A stretch of 64,000 nt of DNA. It comes from Prado023 sp963777855 (GTDB taxonomy: Bacteria; Actinomycetota; Actinomycetes; S36-B12; CAIYMF01). Where the stretch lies: positions 124,001 to 188,000 of the forward strand of contig CAVZRW010000015.1 of the NCBI GenBank assembly GCA_963777855.1, read 5' to 3'. A program made the translations under genes and the position numbers. Shown in pieces: positions 16,263-28,289 of this stretch; positions within the stretch are counted from its first letter, which is position 1; the number at the start of each line of letters is the position of its first letter. The notes beneath the pieces are model-generated. The model ran no database searches. It saw nothing but the letters and a program-made list of their open reading frames with translations, and was not told where the DNA came from.

Positions 16263-17588
16263 TCAGGCCGGGTCGGGCAGCAGCACGCGCCCGTCCTGGA
16301 CGGGGGTCAGCAGCCGGGGCAACCGCAGCGCGATCACCGCCGCCAGGGCACAGCCGCCGGCGAACAGCAGGGCCCACGCCGCGCCCATGCCGTTGCCCAG
16401 CAGCAGGCCCGTGAGCAGGGGACCGAGGGTGTCCGAGACGCCCCGGACGAAGGACTGGAACGAGTTGTACCGCCCGCGCAGGTGCTCCGGGGCCAGATCG
16501 TTGAGCAGCGCGGGCGCCACCGGGGACCACATGGTCTCGCCGATGCCGAAGATCGCGTAGGCCAGGAGCAGCATCGCCAGGGCCGCGTACTCGGGAAGGC
16601 CCAGCGCCGAGGCGAAGAGCAGCCAGGTCACCGCCCAGAGACCCGCCACGCCGACGAGGACCAGGGAGCGGGACTGGCCCTTGATGAGCTTGAGGACGAA
16701 CAGCTGAGCGACGACGATCACCGTGGTGTTGACCGCGAAGGTCACGCCGATCCAGTGATCGTCGAGTTCGGCGAACGTGGTGATGAACAGCGCGGCACCG
16801 GCCTCGATGCCGCCGTAGCCGAAGGTGAGCAGCAGCAGGGCGATCGCGGCGTACCGGAGCAGGGCCCGATCACGCAGCACCTGCGCCCAGCCCTCGTGCC
16901 CCGACGGCGAGACGGGTGCGTGGGCGGCACCCGCGTCGGTGATGGCGACGTCCATCGGCCCCGCAGCCGGGGTGGGATCCTCCTCGGGGACCCCACCCAC
17001 CGGCCCCAGGGAGAGCACCGCCAGGAACATGGCCAGGTAGCCCAACGCGGTGAGCTGGTAGAGCAGCTCGAAGGAGCGGGGGTCGGAGGTGTCGATGATC
17101 GTGGCGCTGATCAGGCCGCCGAGGCCCAGGCCGAGGTTGAACAGCATGAAGGAGAAGCCGAACGCCGTGGACCGGTCGGCCGAGGGAACGAGCCGGGCGA
17201 TCAGCGCATCGGTCGGGCCCCAGATGCCGGCGGCGCCGGCGGCCACCACCGACATCACGAGGAAGGCCTGCGGGGGGGTCGTGACCTGGCCGAACGCATA
17301 GAGGCCGGCGGCCTCGACGAGCAGCGCGACCAGCAGCACGGGCCGGGGGCCGAACCGGTCCACCCAGGTGCCGACCAGCGGGGAGAGCACCAGCACCAGC
17401 ACCGCCTGCCAGGCCAGCAGCACCGTCGCTTCCTTGACGGAGAAGTCGCGGCCCAGGTGCAGGTACACCACGAGCAGCGACAGCGTGAGGCCGGCGGCCA
17501 CCGACTTCACGAACAGCCCGAGGAACAGCCGGCGCATCGGGCCCTGGGCGACCCGGCGCACGTCGGCGAGGGCCTCCGGCATCGGCAT
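16263..17588 (-). CDS. MFS transporter
   Basis: 441 aa, about 12 helices. Motif A appears as LVGTWVDRFGPRPV; the second half holds PEHLRGRYNSFQSF, typical of drug/H+ antiporter-like MFS proteins. The central loop (about residues 195-225) is short and acidic. The ATG at 17588 is preceded by CAGGAT at 6 nt, fitting a leaderless mRNA. It is divergent from xth and convergent with the membrane operon. Substrate unknown. Confidence 0.88.
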   Translation of the reverse strand: MPMPEALADVRRVAQGPMRRLFLGLFVKSVAAGLTLSLLVVYLHLGRDFSVKEATVLLAWQAVLVLVLSPLVGTWVDRFGPRPVLLVALLVEAAGLYAFGQVTTPPQAFLVMSVVAAGAAGIWGPTDALIARLVPSADRSTAFGFSFMLFNLGLGLGGLISATIIDTSDPRSFELLYQLTALGYLAMFLAVLSLGPVGGVPEEDPTPAAGPMDVAITDAGAAHAPVSPSGHEGWAQVLRDRALLRYAAIALLLLTFGYGGIEAGAALFITTFAELDDHWIGVTFAVNTTVIVVAQLFVLKLIKGQSRSLVLVGVAGLWAVTWLLFASALGLPEYAALAMLLLAYAIFGIGETMWSPVAPALLNDLAPEHLRGRYNSFQSFVRGVSDTLGPLLTGLLLGNGMGAAWALLFAGGCALAAVIALRLPRLLTPVQDGRVLLPDPA

Positions 17589-17729
17589 GCGCTGATCCTG
17601 CCATCCGCGTCCACGGATCCAGCGAATGCCTCCGCGGCGGGTCGCACCAGCTTCGGCGTGGCCGGGCTTCGGCACGGCCCGCGCAGGTGCGTGGACGCGC
17701 CGTGGCGGATGCGATGCCAGAATCCCCTC

Positions 17730-18530
17730 GTGCGCATCGCGACCTGGAACGTCAACTCCCTGCCCGCCCGGATGCCCCGCCTGCTCGGGTGGTTGGCCTC
17801 GGTCGAGCCCGACGTGCTCGTGCTGCAGGAGACCAAGATCGCCCAGGACGCGTTCCCGACGGCCGAGGTGGCGGCGTTGGGCTACGAGTCGGTCCACCGG
17901 GGCCAGGGCCGATGGAACGGTGTCGCGCTGCTCTCGCGGGTGGGCATCGAGCAGGTGGAGACCGACCTGCCCGGGGCTCCCGGGTTCCCCGAGCCGGACG
18001 CCGCCCCTGAGGCCCGCTACATCGCCGGCACCTGCGCGGGGGTCCGGGTGGCGGGCGTCTACGTCCCGAACGGCCGCACGCCCAGCGATCCGCACTACGA
18101 CTACAAGCTCGCCTGGCTGGCCGCGCTGGCCGGGCACCTGGCCGCGCCCGCGGCGGCGGCGACCCCGTTCGCCGTCCTGGGCGACTTCAACGTGGCACCG
18201 GCCGACGACGACGTGTGGGACATCGCCGCGTTCGCGCAGAGCACGCACGTGACCGCCCCGGAGCGCAGCGCGCTGGCGGACCTGCGCGCCCTGGGCCTGG
18301 CCGACGTGGTGCCCACCATCAGCAAGGGCCCGCACCCGTACACGTTCTGGGACTACCGCGCCGGCAACTTCCACAAGGGGTTCGGCATGCGCATCGACCT
18401 GGTGTACGCCAACGACCCGTTCGTGCGGCGGGTGAGCGGTGCGGTGGTCGACCGGGAGGCCCGCAAGACCGGGGTGAAGGGCACCCCCGCCCCCAGCGAC
18501 CACGCCCCCGTCATCGTGGACCTCCTCTGA
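17730..18530 (+). CDS. xth: Exodeoxyribonuclease III
   Basis: 266 aa member of the AP-endonuclease/exonuclease III family. It starts MRIATWNVNSL, carries the metal ligand Glu in QETKIAQD, the YVPNGR loop, GDFNVAP, and ends with the catalytic SDHAPVIVDL. It nicks at abasic sites and trims 3' blocks. The GTG start has CAGAAT 6 nt upstream and no ribosome site. With ung and the AlkD-like protein it adds to base-damage repair functions in this window. Confidence 0.93.
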   Translation: MRIATWNVNSLPARMPRLLGWLASVEPDVLVLQETKIAQDAFPTAEVAALGYESVHRGQGRWNGVALLSRVGIEQVETDLPGAPGFPEPDAAPEARYIAGTCAGVRVAGVYVPNGRTPSDPHYDYKLAWLAALAGHLAAPAAAATPFAVLGDFNVAPADDDVWDIAAFAQSTHVTAPERSALADLRALGLADVVPTISKGPHPYTFWDYRAGNFHKGFGMRIDLVYANDPFVRRVSGAVVDREARKTGVKGTPAPSDHAPVIVDLL

Positions 18531-18613
18531 GGCTGGTCCCCGGGGCTGCCTCGGAGGGTGGTCTGCGGGCTGTGCGGATTGCCCCACGGCCCGCGGGCGC
18601 CTACCGTCGGGTC

Positions 18614-19300
18614 ATGAGCAGCCCACGGTCCCTCCTCGAGCAGGCGTGGCCGGCCAAGCCCGTGCTGCGCGGGTGGCAGCACCTGGTCGCGGCGCCGATC
18701 GCGGGCATCGCAGCCCTCGTGCTCGTGTTCCTGGCCCCAGCGCACCTGCGGATCCCCGCCGTGCTGTTCATGCTGACCACGATCATGCTCTTCGCCGTCT
18801 CCGCGACCTATCACCGCGGCACCTGGACGCCGCGGGTCACCGGCCTGCTCCAGCGCTGGGACCACGCCAACATCTTCCTGGTCATCGCCGGCAGCGCCAC
18901 GCCCTTCGCGGTTGCCCTGCTCGAGCCCGGCCCGGCGCGGGCCCTGCTGGCCGTGCTGTGGATCGGGGCCGTCGGCGGGGCCCTGATCCGCCTGCTGTGG
19001 GCCCGGGCGCCCCGGTGGCTGTTCGTCCCGATGTACCTGGCCCTCGGCTGGGCGTCGGTGATGTTCCTGCCCGGGTTCCTGAGCTCCGACCTGCTCTCGG
19101 GCGCCAGCCATGCCTGGGTGCTGGCCCTGATCGTGGTCGGTGGGGTGCTCTACACCATCGGGGCCGGGGTGTTCGCCACGCGCTGGCCGAACCCGTCGCC
19201 GAAGTGGTTCGGGTTCCACGAGGTGTTCCACTCCTTCACCCTGGGGGGCTGGGTCACCCACTACGTTGCGGCGACCGTGCTGATCGTGAGCGTGCGGTAG
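18614..19300 (+). CDS. Hemolysin III / PAQR family membrane protein
   Basis: 228 aa with seven helices. Family metal-site motifs are SATYHRGTW after helix 2 and GFHEVFHSFT before helix 7. The role in bacteria is unclear (proposed ceramidase-like hydrolase or lipid homeostasis). The ATG has TACCGT 6 nt upstream (leaderless pattern). It precedes uppS by 50 bp; the M. tuberculosis counterparts, Rv1085c and Rv1086, are also neighbours. Confidence 0.92.
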   Translation: MSSPRSLLEQAWPAKPVLRGWQHLVAAPIAGIAALVLVFLAPAHLRIPAVLFMLTTIMLFAVSATYHRGTWTPRVTGLLQRWDHANIFLVIAGSATPFAVALLEPGPARALLAVLWIGAVGGALIRLLWARAPRWLFVPMYLALGWASVMFLPGFLSSDLLSGASHAWVLALIVVGGVLYTIGAGVFATRWPNPSPKWFGFHEVFHSFTLGGWVTHYVAATVLIVSVR

Positions 19301-19350
19301 CCTCGCCCCGCGCCGCGACCCTGCGACGCCGGTCCGCTCGGGAGGCGACG

Positions 19351-20113
19351 ATGGGTCTCGACGACCTCGTCTACGGCCTCTACGAGCGTCGACTGGCCCA
19401 TGACCTGGACCCCACCGACATCCCGCGCCATGTGGGGGTCATCCTCGACGGCAACCGCCGCTGGGCCTCCGAGCAGGGTTCCACGAGTGCCGCCGGGCAC
19501 CGGGCGGGTGCTGCGAAGATCGCCGAGTTCCTGGACTGGTGCGACGAGGTGGGCGTCGAGGTGGTCACGCTGTGGATGCTGTCCACCGACAACCTGGCCC
19601 GCCCCGGTGACGAGCTCGACCCGCTGCTGCGCATCATCGAGGACGCGATCAGCGAGCTGGCCCGGGCCGGGCGCTGGCGGATCCACCACGTCGGCTCGGC
19701 CGAGCGGCTGCCCGATCGCACCCAGGCGGTGCTGCGCGGAGCCGAGGCCACGACGGCCGCCGTCGAGGGCATGACGGTCAACGTGGCCGTGGGCTACGGG
19801 GGCCGACAGGAGCTCGTCGACGCAGTGCGGGCCCTGCTGCAGGAGCACGCCGCAGGCCGGCACGTCCCTGGAGGACCTGGCCGCGGTGGTCGACGTCGAG
19901 CACATCGCCGCGCACCTGTACACCCGGGGTCAGCCCGACCCGGACCTGGTGATCCGGACCTCCGGCGAGCAGCGCCTCAGCGGCTTCCTGCTGTGGCAGA
20001 GCGCCCATTCCGAGTTCTGGTTCTGCGAGGCGTACTGGCCGGACTTCCGCCGCGTGGACTTCCTGCGGGCCCTGCGCGACTACGCCGCCCGGGAGCGCCG
20101 CTACGGCTCGTGA
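19351..20113 (+). pseudogene. uppS: Short-chain (2Z)-isoprenyl diphosphate synthase (UppS family), one frameshift
   Basis: Reconstructed product is about 253 aa. The IPP-condensing core has HVGVILDGNRRWA with the catalytic Asp, TLWMLSTDNL, VNVAVGYGGRQE, and the C-terminal DLVIRTSGEQRLSGFLLWQS. The N-terminus YGLYERRL matches Rv1086, which makes Z,E-farnesyl diphosphate as a primer for decaprenyl phosphate. One extra base near 19858 (GCAGGCCGGCACG) breaks the frame. GGAGG precedes the ATG. Since this is probably needed for cell-wall lipid synthesis, the frameshift is likely a sequence error unless a second uppS exists elsewhere. Confidence 0.85.
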
Positions 20114-20252
20114 CCGTGGGCCCTCACCCTCGGCGAGGCGCAACCCGCGCCCGGCGTGTCGGTCTCGCGGTACGACCCGGGACTCTCGGCGTGCCTAGGG
20201 TCGGGACCATCGGGTCCGCGCCCGAGCGGCCCGTCGACATCTGGAGGCGCGT

Positions 20253-21586
20253 GTGCCTGCTGCGACAAAGCCCCGGTCCCGCCGAGCCCGCGAGGGGTGG
20301 CGCACCTATGTGCTGGACACCTCGGTGCTCCTGAGCGACCCGCGCGCCCTCTACCGCTTCGACGAGCACGAGGTGGTGGTGCCGCTGGTCGTGGTGATGG
20401 AGCTCGAGGCCAAGCGCACCCATCCTGAGCTGGGATACTTCGCCCGCCAGGCCCTGCGGCTGCTCGACGACCTGCGCATCGAGCACGGACGTCTCGACGA
20501 GCAGGTGCCGCTCAACGACCAGGGCGGTGTGCTGCGCGTCGAGCTCAACCACTCGGACATGTCGCGGCTGCCCACCGGCATGCAGGTGCCGGACAACGAC
20601 ACCCGCATCCTCGCGGTGGCCCGGAACCTGGCCGCGGAGGGCCGCGACGTCGTCGTGGTGAGCAAGGACCTGCCGCTGCGGGTGAAGGCCTCGACCCTCG
20701 GCCTGCAGGCCGAGGAGTACCGCGCCGAGCTGGTCGTGAGCACGGGGTGGACCGGCGTCGAGGAGGTCGACGGTCGGCTCGACGGTGGTCAACGAGCTCT
20801 ACGACAACGAGCGCATCGACTGCGAGGCCACGCGCGACCTTCCCTGCAACACCGGGGTGGTGCTGATCTCCGAGCGCGGCTCGGCGCTGGCCCGGGTGAC
20901 GGCCGACAAGCGGCTGCGCCTGGTCCGCGGTGACCTGGAGGCCTTCGGCCTGCACGGCCGCTCGGCCGAGCAGCGGATCGCCCTGGATCTCCTGCTCGAC
21001 CCCGAGATCGGCATCGTGTAGCCTCGGCGGCCGGGCCGGCACCGGCAAGAGCGCGCTGGCGCTGTGCGCCGGGCTCGAGGCGGTCCTCGAGCGCGGCCAG
21101 CACCGCAAGGTGGTCGTGTTCCGGCCGCTCTTCGCCGTCGGCGGCCAGGAGCTGGGCTACCTGCCGGGCAGCGAGCACGAGAAGATGTCGCCCTGGGGCC
21201 AGGCGGTGTTCGACACCCTCTCGGCGGTCACCACCTCCGAGGTCGTCGACGAGATCCTCGACCGGGGGATGCTCGAGGTGCTGCCGCTGACCCACATCCG
21301 CGGCCGCTCGCTGCACGACGCGTTCGTGATCGTCGACGAGGCGCAGTCCCTGGAGCGCAACGTCCTGCTGACCGTGCTCTCGCGCATCGGCAGGGACTCG
21401 CGGGTCGTGCTCACCCACGACGTGGCCCAGCGCGACAACCTGCGGGTGGGCCGCTACGACGGCGTCGTGGCGGTGGTCGAGAAGCTCAAGGGCCATCCGC
21501 TGTTCGCCCACGTGACGCTCACCCGCAGCGAGCGCTCGCCGATCGCGGCGCTCGTCACGGAGATGCTCGAGGACCTCCCGGGCTGA
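20253..21586 (+). pseudogene. PhoH-family protein (PIN domain plus PhoH ATPase), two frameshifts
   Basis: Reconstructed product is about 443 aa, PhoH2-type: an N-terminal PIN RNase domain (TYVLDTSVLLSDP, VVMELEAKR, DNDTRILAVA) joined to a PhoH P-loop ATPase (GGRAGTGKSALALCAG, then IVDEAQS). PhoH2 proteins act as RNA helicase/RNases. Extra bases near 20770 and at 21016-21018 (GTGTAGCC, creating a stop) split it into three frames. The sequence resumes at conserved residues each time. GGAGG lies 5 nt before the GTG start. The equivalent in M. tuberculosis is Rv1095. Confidence 0.85.
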
Positions 21587-21621
21587 TCTCCGGACCGCCC
21601 GGAGCAGTGGAGGGGAGCCGG

Positions 21622-21633
21622 GGGAGCGCTCCC
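21622..21633. promoter_or_regulatory. Perfect 12-bp palindrome GGGAGCGCTCCC
   Basis: Lies 36 nt after phoH. Its core is that of LacI-family operators such as the CebR site (TGGGAGCGCTCCCA), and a related 16-bp near-palindrome occurs at 58446-58461 beside a LacI gene. It could be an operator for the gene at 21847 or a weak hairpin. No stronger evidence is available. Confidence 0.35.
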
Positions 21634-21686
21634 TGAGATCGTCCCGTTCTGGGCGATCCGCCGGGAACCGCCCGTGCCCGCGGGGG

Positions 21687-21702
21687 TGTGGCCTATGTCA
21701 CA
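21687..21702. promoter_or_regulatory. CRP/GlxR-like operator, site 1
   Basis: Reads TGTGGCCTATGTCACA: one mismatch to TGTGA-N6-TCACA, the consensus shared by actinobacterial CRP/GlxR regulators. It lies 145 nt before the start of the secreted peptidoglycan protein. Confidence 0.55.
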
Positions 21703-21761
21703 CCGAACACTGCAACGGATGTGACGCATGTCCGATTCCCGGCGGTTGGTAAGCGACCACT

Positions 21762-21777
21762 TGTGACATGGGTCACG
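21762..21777. promoter_or_regulatory. CRP/GlxR-like operator, site 2
   Basis: Reads TGTGACATGGGTCACG: one mismatch to TGTGA-N6-TCACA. It is centred 75 nt after site 1, and a further half-site (TGTGACGCATG) lies at 21720-21730. In mycobacteria and corynebacteria, genes for resuscitation factors and other wall hydrolases are controlled through such sites, which fits the downstream gene. Confidence 0.6.
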
Positions 21778-21846
21778 CATTTTCGCGTACCTGTGGATAA
21801 CTGCGGCTGGATTGGCCCCGGGGAGGGCTGGCACCCTCCGTGTCCC

Positions 21847-22728
21847 ATGAGCCTCTTCGCCACGCACCCTCGATGCGCGACCCCCGCCGAGACCCGCGCC
21901 GCTGCCCCCCGGTCGGCCTCCGGCTCGCTGGCCCGTCGTTCGATGGGTGTCCTGATCGGAGCCACCCTGGTGATCGGCGTGCCGACGGCCGCCGGCGCCG
22001 CACCCGTCCGTGCCGCGGACGTGGCAACCAGCGCCGCCGTAGCCGGGGCGCTGCCCCTGACCGACCCGACCACCCCGACCCCGCCGCCGGTGGAGACGCC
22101 GCCGACCACCCCGGCCACCCCGCGGGTGCTGCGCCTCGGTGACACGGGGGCCGACGTCAAGGCCGTGCAGAAGCTGCTCGGCGTGAAGCAGACCGGGACG
22201 TTCGACCGGGCCACCCGCACCGCGGTCAAGAAGGTGCAGCGCGCCTGCGGCATCCCGTCCGCACGGCGTCGTCGGTCCGAAGACGATGAAGGCGATCAAG
22301 AAGGCGGCGAAGGCCCGCGCCAAGGCCGCCGCCCTGGCCAAGGCCCGCGCGAAGGCAGCCAAGGCCCGCGCGGCCAAGGCCCGTGCCGCCTCACGCTCGC
22401 TGCCGCGTGCCGGTTCCCCGACCGCGAGCCAGCGCTACGCCAAGGCCTACATCGCGCAGAAGTACGGCTGGGGCGCCGGGCAGTTCAGCTGCCTGAAGGT
22501 GATGTGGAACCGCGAGAGCGGGTGGCGCTACTGGGCCAGCAACCCCAACGGCCGCTACCACGGCATCCCGCAGACCTCCTCGGTCCAGTGGCGCAAGTAC
22601 GGGTACACGACCTCGCAGTACATGCGCAACCCGGCGGTCCAGATCCGGTGGGCACGGCCTACATCCGCTCGCGCTACGGCACGCCCTGCGGCGCCTGGTC
22701 GTTCTGGCGCTCCCACCACTGGTACTAG
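21847..22728 (+). pseudogene. Secreted peptidoglycan-binding protein with transglycosylase-like C-terminal domain, two frameshifts
   Basis: About 293 aa when rejoined. There is a signal peptide (helix about residues 34-50), a Pro/Thr linker, a PG_binding_1 domain (LRLGDTGADVKAVQKLLGVK, then FDRATRTAVKKVQ), a Lys/Ala-rich linker made of KARAKAA-like repeats, and a C-terminal lysozyme-like region (AKAYIAQKYGWG, VMWNRESGW with the likely catalytic Glu, YHGIPQTS). It should bind and perhaps cut peptidoglycan. An extra base near 22265 (GTCCGCACGG) and a missing G near 22648 shift the frame. Two CRP-like sites lie upstream. Confidence 0.8.
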
Positions 22729-22808
22729 GTCCGCGATCGGGCCGCGGTCCAGCCTGACCCGAGCCGCGCTCGGGCCGGGGTGACCCGGCGGGGCTAGCCT
22801 CTGCGCAC

Positions 22809-23631
22809 ATGGGGCTGCTCCCGCGGATCACGTACCTCGGCCACTCCACCGTGCTGGTCGAGCAGGGCGGGCGCCGGGTCCTGACCGACCCGATCCTGCG
22901 CACGCGGGTGACCTTCCTCGGTCGGGTGGCGCCGGCCCCCGCGAACGGCCTCGCGCCGGCGCCCTCGGGTGGCCCGCTCGACGCGGTCCTCATCTCCCAC
23001 CTGCACCACGACCACACCGACGTGCCCAGCCTGCGGCTGCTCCCGCGCGACGTGCCGCTGCTGGTGCCCCTGGGGTCGCGGGCCTTCTTCGCGCGCCTCG
23101 GGTTCACCGACATCGAGCTGATGCCGGTCGGCCGGACCTGGAGCGCGGCCGCCCGGCGCTGGTCGGGCCGCGCTGCGGATCACGGCCACGCCCGGCCGTG
23201 CACGTGGGCCACCGGGTGCCGTTCGGCCCGCGTGCGGACTCGATCGGCTTCGTGGTGGAGGTCGGGACCGGGCCGCGGGTGCCTCCAGCGTCTACTTCGC
23301 CGGGGACACCGACCTGTTCGACGCGATGGACGGCCTGCACCCCGACCTCGACGTCGCGCTGATGCCGGTCTGGGGCTGGGGGCCGAACCTGGGCCCGGGT
23401 CACATGGACCCCCAGCGGGCGGCGAGGCGCTGGCCCTGCTGCGCCCGGGCACGCCGTGCCGATCCACTGGGGCACGCTGTTCCCGATCGGGATGCGTCAC
23501 GTGGCCCCGGGCCGGGCCCGGCCGTCCTGCGCGAGCCACCGCACGCGTTCGCGGCCGCCGCGCGCCTGACCCGACCCGAGTGCCGCGTGGCCCTCGCCGA
23601 GCCGGGCCAGGTCGTGCACTTCGCGCCGTGA
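22809..23631 (+). pseudogene. Metallo-beta-lactamase-fold hydrolase (UlaG/RomA-like), several frameshifts
   Basis: Reconstructed product is about 275 aa. Visible parts: THYLG-like start ITYLGHSTVLVEQGGRR, metal motif SHLHHDHTD, HVGHRVPFGPRADSIGFVVE, YFAGDTDLFDAM, then IHWGTLFP near the end. These are the marks of UlaG/RomA/YhfI-like hydrolases and NAPE-PLD-type enzymes. At least five single-base lesions (about 23150, 23195, 23270, 23420, 23450) break the frame. TAGCCT at 22795-22800 ends 8 nt before the ATG (leaderless pattern). Substrate unknown. Confidence 0.75.
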
Positions 23632-23679
23632 TGCCGCTCGGTTGCACGCGCGAGGACCTGAGGTGGTTGAGTTGCCCCC

Positions 23680-25810
23680 ATGAGCCACCGCCTTGAGCGC
23701 CACCGCACCGGCACCGCGGTTCGGGACCTGCTGATCCGCATCGCCGCCGGGACCGTTCGTGCTGGCGCTGACCATCTGGATCATGCCCGGGCATCGAGGC
23801 GCAGAACCCCTGGTCGTCGTCCTGGCGGCGCTCGTCTACGGCGATCGTCGGTGCGCTGCTGCGACCCGCTGCTCCTGGCGGTCAGCAAGCCGTTCGGCTG
23901 GATCGGGGCGATCCTGCTGGCCCTGTTCGCGAACATCATCGTGATGGCCGTGACGCTGTGGGTCGTGCCCGGGGTCATCCGCGACGGCTTCGGCTGGGTG
24001 GTCCTGGCCTCGGTGCTCTTCTCGATCTTCGCGGCCCTGATGTCCTGGCTGCTCGTCGCCGACTCCGACGAGGTGTTCGTCGAGCAGCTGGTCCGTGACG
24101 GCAAGCGGGCGGCGGGCGAGGTCGCCCCCAGCGAGGTGCCGGGTGTGGTGTTCATCCAGATCGACGGCCTGCCCGGCACCGGTGCTCGACCAGGGGATCA
24201 AGAGCGGCACCATGCCCACGCTGGCCCGGTGGATCCGCAGCGGCTCGCAGCCACGACTGGACCGAGTGGGACGTGCAGATCCCCTGCGACCACGCCGGTC
24301 TCCCAGGCGGGCCTGCTGCACGGGCACAACGACGACATGCCGGCGTTCCGCTGGTACGAGAAGGCCGCTGGGCAAGCTGCTGGTGGCCAACCATCCGCCG
24401 GACGCCGCGCTCATGGAGGGCCGCATCTCCGACGGCACGGGCCTGCTGGCCGGCGGCGGCTGGAGTGTGTCGAACCTGTTCAGCGGCGACGCCGAGCAGC
24501 TCGATCATGGTGATGAGCTCGATGAGCAAGGGGGTCTCGGGAGTCGGCCCGGCCTCGTCGTTCTCGTCGTTCTTCGTGCGGCAGGCCGGGTTCGCTCGCT
24601 CGCTGGTGCTGACCATCGGCGAGATGGTCAAGGAGCTCTACCAGCGCCGCGTGCAGCGGGTGCGGGGGATCGAGCCGCGCATCCACCGCGGCAAGGACTT
24701 CGTCGCGCTGCGCGGAGTCACCAACGTCATGCTGCGCGACCTCAACACCGCGATCCTGGTGCAGGGGATGATGTCCGGGGTGCCGACGCTCTACGCGACT
24801 ACGTCGACTACGACGAGGTCGCCCACCACGCCGGCATCCTCCGCGCGGAGTCGCTGCGCTCGGTCGAGGGCGTCGACCGGACCCTGGCGATCCTCGAGCG
24901 CGCAGCCAAGCCGGCGCCCCGGCCCTACCACTTCGTGATCGTCTCCGACCATGGCCAGTCCCAGGGCGCGACGTTCCTGCAGCGCTACGGCTCCAAGCTC
25001 GAGGACGTGGTGCGCGAGCTCATGGGTGGGGACTCCGTGCTGGCAGCCACCTCCACCGTCGAGGGCTGGGGCCCGGTGAACGCGGCCCTCGACCAGCTCA
25101 TGGGCCAGTCGGGGCTGATCGCGGCTTCGCGCGCCGGCGCCGGATGGCCGACCAGACGGTCGACGGCGCGGCCGCGCTCGGGAGTCCGGTGAGGAGCAGG
25201 AGCAGCGTCAACGCCGCGGTGCCGCGGGCCGACGCCGACGACCTCGTCGTGGTCGGCTCGGGCAACCTCGGGCGGGATCTGGTTCAGCGGCGTCCCCGGG
25301 CAGCTCTACGCCGAGGACCTCGCCGCCCGCTTCCCCGGGATGATCCGCGCGCTCGTCGCCCACCCGGGCGTCGGGTTCGCGGTGGTGCGCACCCGCGAGT
25401 TCGGCCCGGTCGCGGTCGGCAAGGACGGGGTGCACTACCTGGCCACCGGGAAGGTGGAGGGCACGTCCCCGGTCGCCACGTTCGGGCCGAACGTGGTGGC
25501 CGACTTCGCCCGGGCGGTGCAGCTTCCCGAACGCCCCGGACATCTACCTGAACTCGCTCTACGACGCCAACCTCGACGAGGTCGCAGCCTTCGAGGAGCT
25601 CGTCGGCTGCCACGGCGGCGTGGGCGGCTGGCAGACCCGGGCGGTGCTGGTGCACCCGCGCGACTGGGACGATCGACGAGGACCTGCTCAGCCGGAGCGG
25701 ACGCCTGCACCGCGCCGGAGGCGGTGCACCGGCAGCTGGTCCGCTGGCTGGAGCGGGCGGGCACCCGGCCGGTCGGGCCTGGCGCCCGACCGCGGCCACG
25801 CGACGAGGGG

Positions 25811-25820
<10 letters not shown>
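23680..25820 (+). pseudogene. Holin-like membrane domain fused to type I phosphodiesterase domain, many frameshifts
   Basis: Reconstructed product is about 700 aa. The N-terminus has about four hydrophobic helices of the phage holin 4 superfamily (FGWIGAILLALFANIIVMAV). It is followed by an alkaline-phosphatase-like phosphodiesterase domain with the metal/nucleophile motif GVVFIQIDGLPG, VSQAGLLHGHN, YVDYDEVAHHAG and IVSDHGQSQGATF. This fusion is common in actinobacteria; the substrate is unknown, perhaps a nucleotide or lipid phosphodiester at the membrane. More than ten one-base lesions occur, each followed by a clean return to frame, so sequence error is likely. The end overlaps the convergent fumarase gene. 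Confidence 0.75.
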
Positions 25821-27529
<1,709 letters not shown>

Positions 27530-27614
27530 GCAACGAGCCTAGTCCGCCGGTGCGCGCCGGCGACGCGCGCACGCGATTGTGCGCACCGGGCGGGCATGGT
27601 CCACCATCGTCTCC

Positions 27615-28190
27615 ATGGGTGAGCAGATCGTGGGCCGGGCGCCCTCGCGCGGCCGGCAGCTGGGAATGGACATGGTTCGCTCCCTGGGCCTGGTCGCCCT
27701 CGCGCTGGGGGCCTGGATGTTCTTCGCCCATCCGCGCACGCCCGAGGCGGTGCGGACCGTCGAGTGGTACCCCACCGCAACCGCCGCGGCGGCGGCTGTC
27801 TCCTACGACGTGCTCGCCCCGCCGTCGACGTGGCCGTGGGGGGCGACCAGCGCCCGGATCGAGCCGCAACCCGACGGCACGATCATCTGGCGGGTCGGCT
27901 ACCTGACCCCGGCCGAGGACTACGCGGCGCTCCTGCAGCGCGGGGTGTTCCCCGCCCAGGCCGCGGGCACGCGCGACGAGTGGATCACGTCCGAGACCCG
28001 CAACGGTGTCGCCGCGGGCTCGGTGACGCTGGGGGGCCGCTCCTGGGTCCGGATGGAGGGCGATCCCAAGCCCGACGACAAGCGCTCGCTCGTCAACGAC
28101 CAGGACGGCACCGTCACCATCGTCACCGGCTCCGCCGAATGGCCGGAGCTGGAGCAGCTGGCGGCCTCGCTGGGACCCGTCGGGGGGTGA
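27615..28190 (+). CDS. DUF4245 protein
   Basis: 191 aa with one N-terminal helix (MVRSLGLVALALGAWMFFAHP) and an extracytoplasmic domain containing WRVGYLTPAEDYAALLQ, typical of DUF4245 (unknown function, Rv1100-like). The ATG at 27615 follows CACCAT by 7 nt, matching the leaderless pattern; the frame is open 36 nt further upstream. It is divergent from fumarase and convergent with xseB. Confidence 0.82.
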   Translation: MGEQIVGRAPSRGRQLGMDMVRSLGLVALALGAWMFFAHPRTPEAVRTVEWYPTATAAAAAVSYDVLAPPSTWPWGATSARIEPQPDGTIIWRVGYLTPAEDYAALLQRGVFPAQAAGTRDEWITSETRNGVAAGSVTLGGRSWVRMEGDPKPDDKRSLVNDQDGTVTIVTGSAEWPELEQLAASLGPVGG

Positions 28191-28206
28191 CGACAGGATC
28201 CGGGCG

Positions 28207-28289
28207 AGTCAGAACCCGCGCCCCACGCGGTCCGCTGCCCCCGGCGAGTTCAGAACCCCGGGGAGTCAGAACCCGCGCCCCCCGCGGCC
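28207..28289. repeat. Direct repeat around the xseB stop
   Basis: GAGTCAGAACCCGCGCCCC occurs at about 28207 and again at about 28263, and a shorter copy (GAGTTCAGAACCCC) lies between them at 28246-28259. The repeat includes the xseB stop codon region, so array changes would alter the XseB C-terminus. Confidence 0.6.

Noticed and set aside
21010..21030. Programmed ribosomal frameshift in phoH
   Set aside because: No slippery heptamer or downstream pseudoknot is evident, and many unrelated genes nearby carry similar one-base lesions.
21587..21846. Possible c-di-AMP (ydaO-type) riboswitch before the wall protein
   Set aside because: Such riboswitches often precede wall hydrolases in actinobacteria, but the conserved core sequence was not found; CRP-like sites explain the region better.
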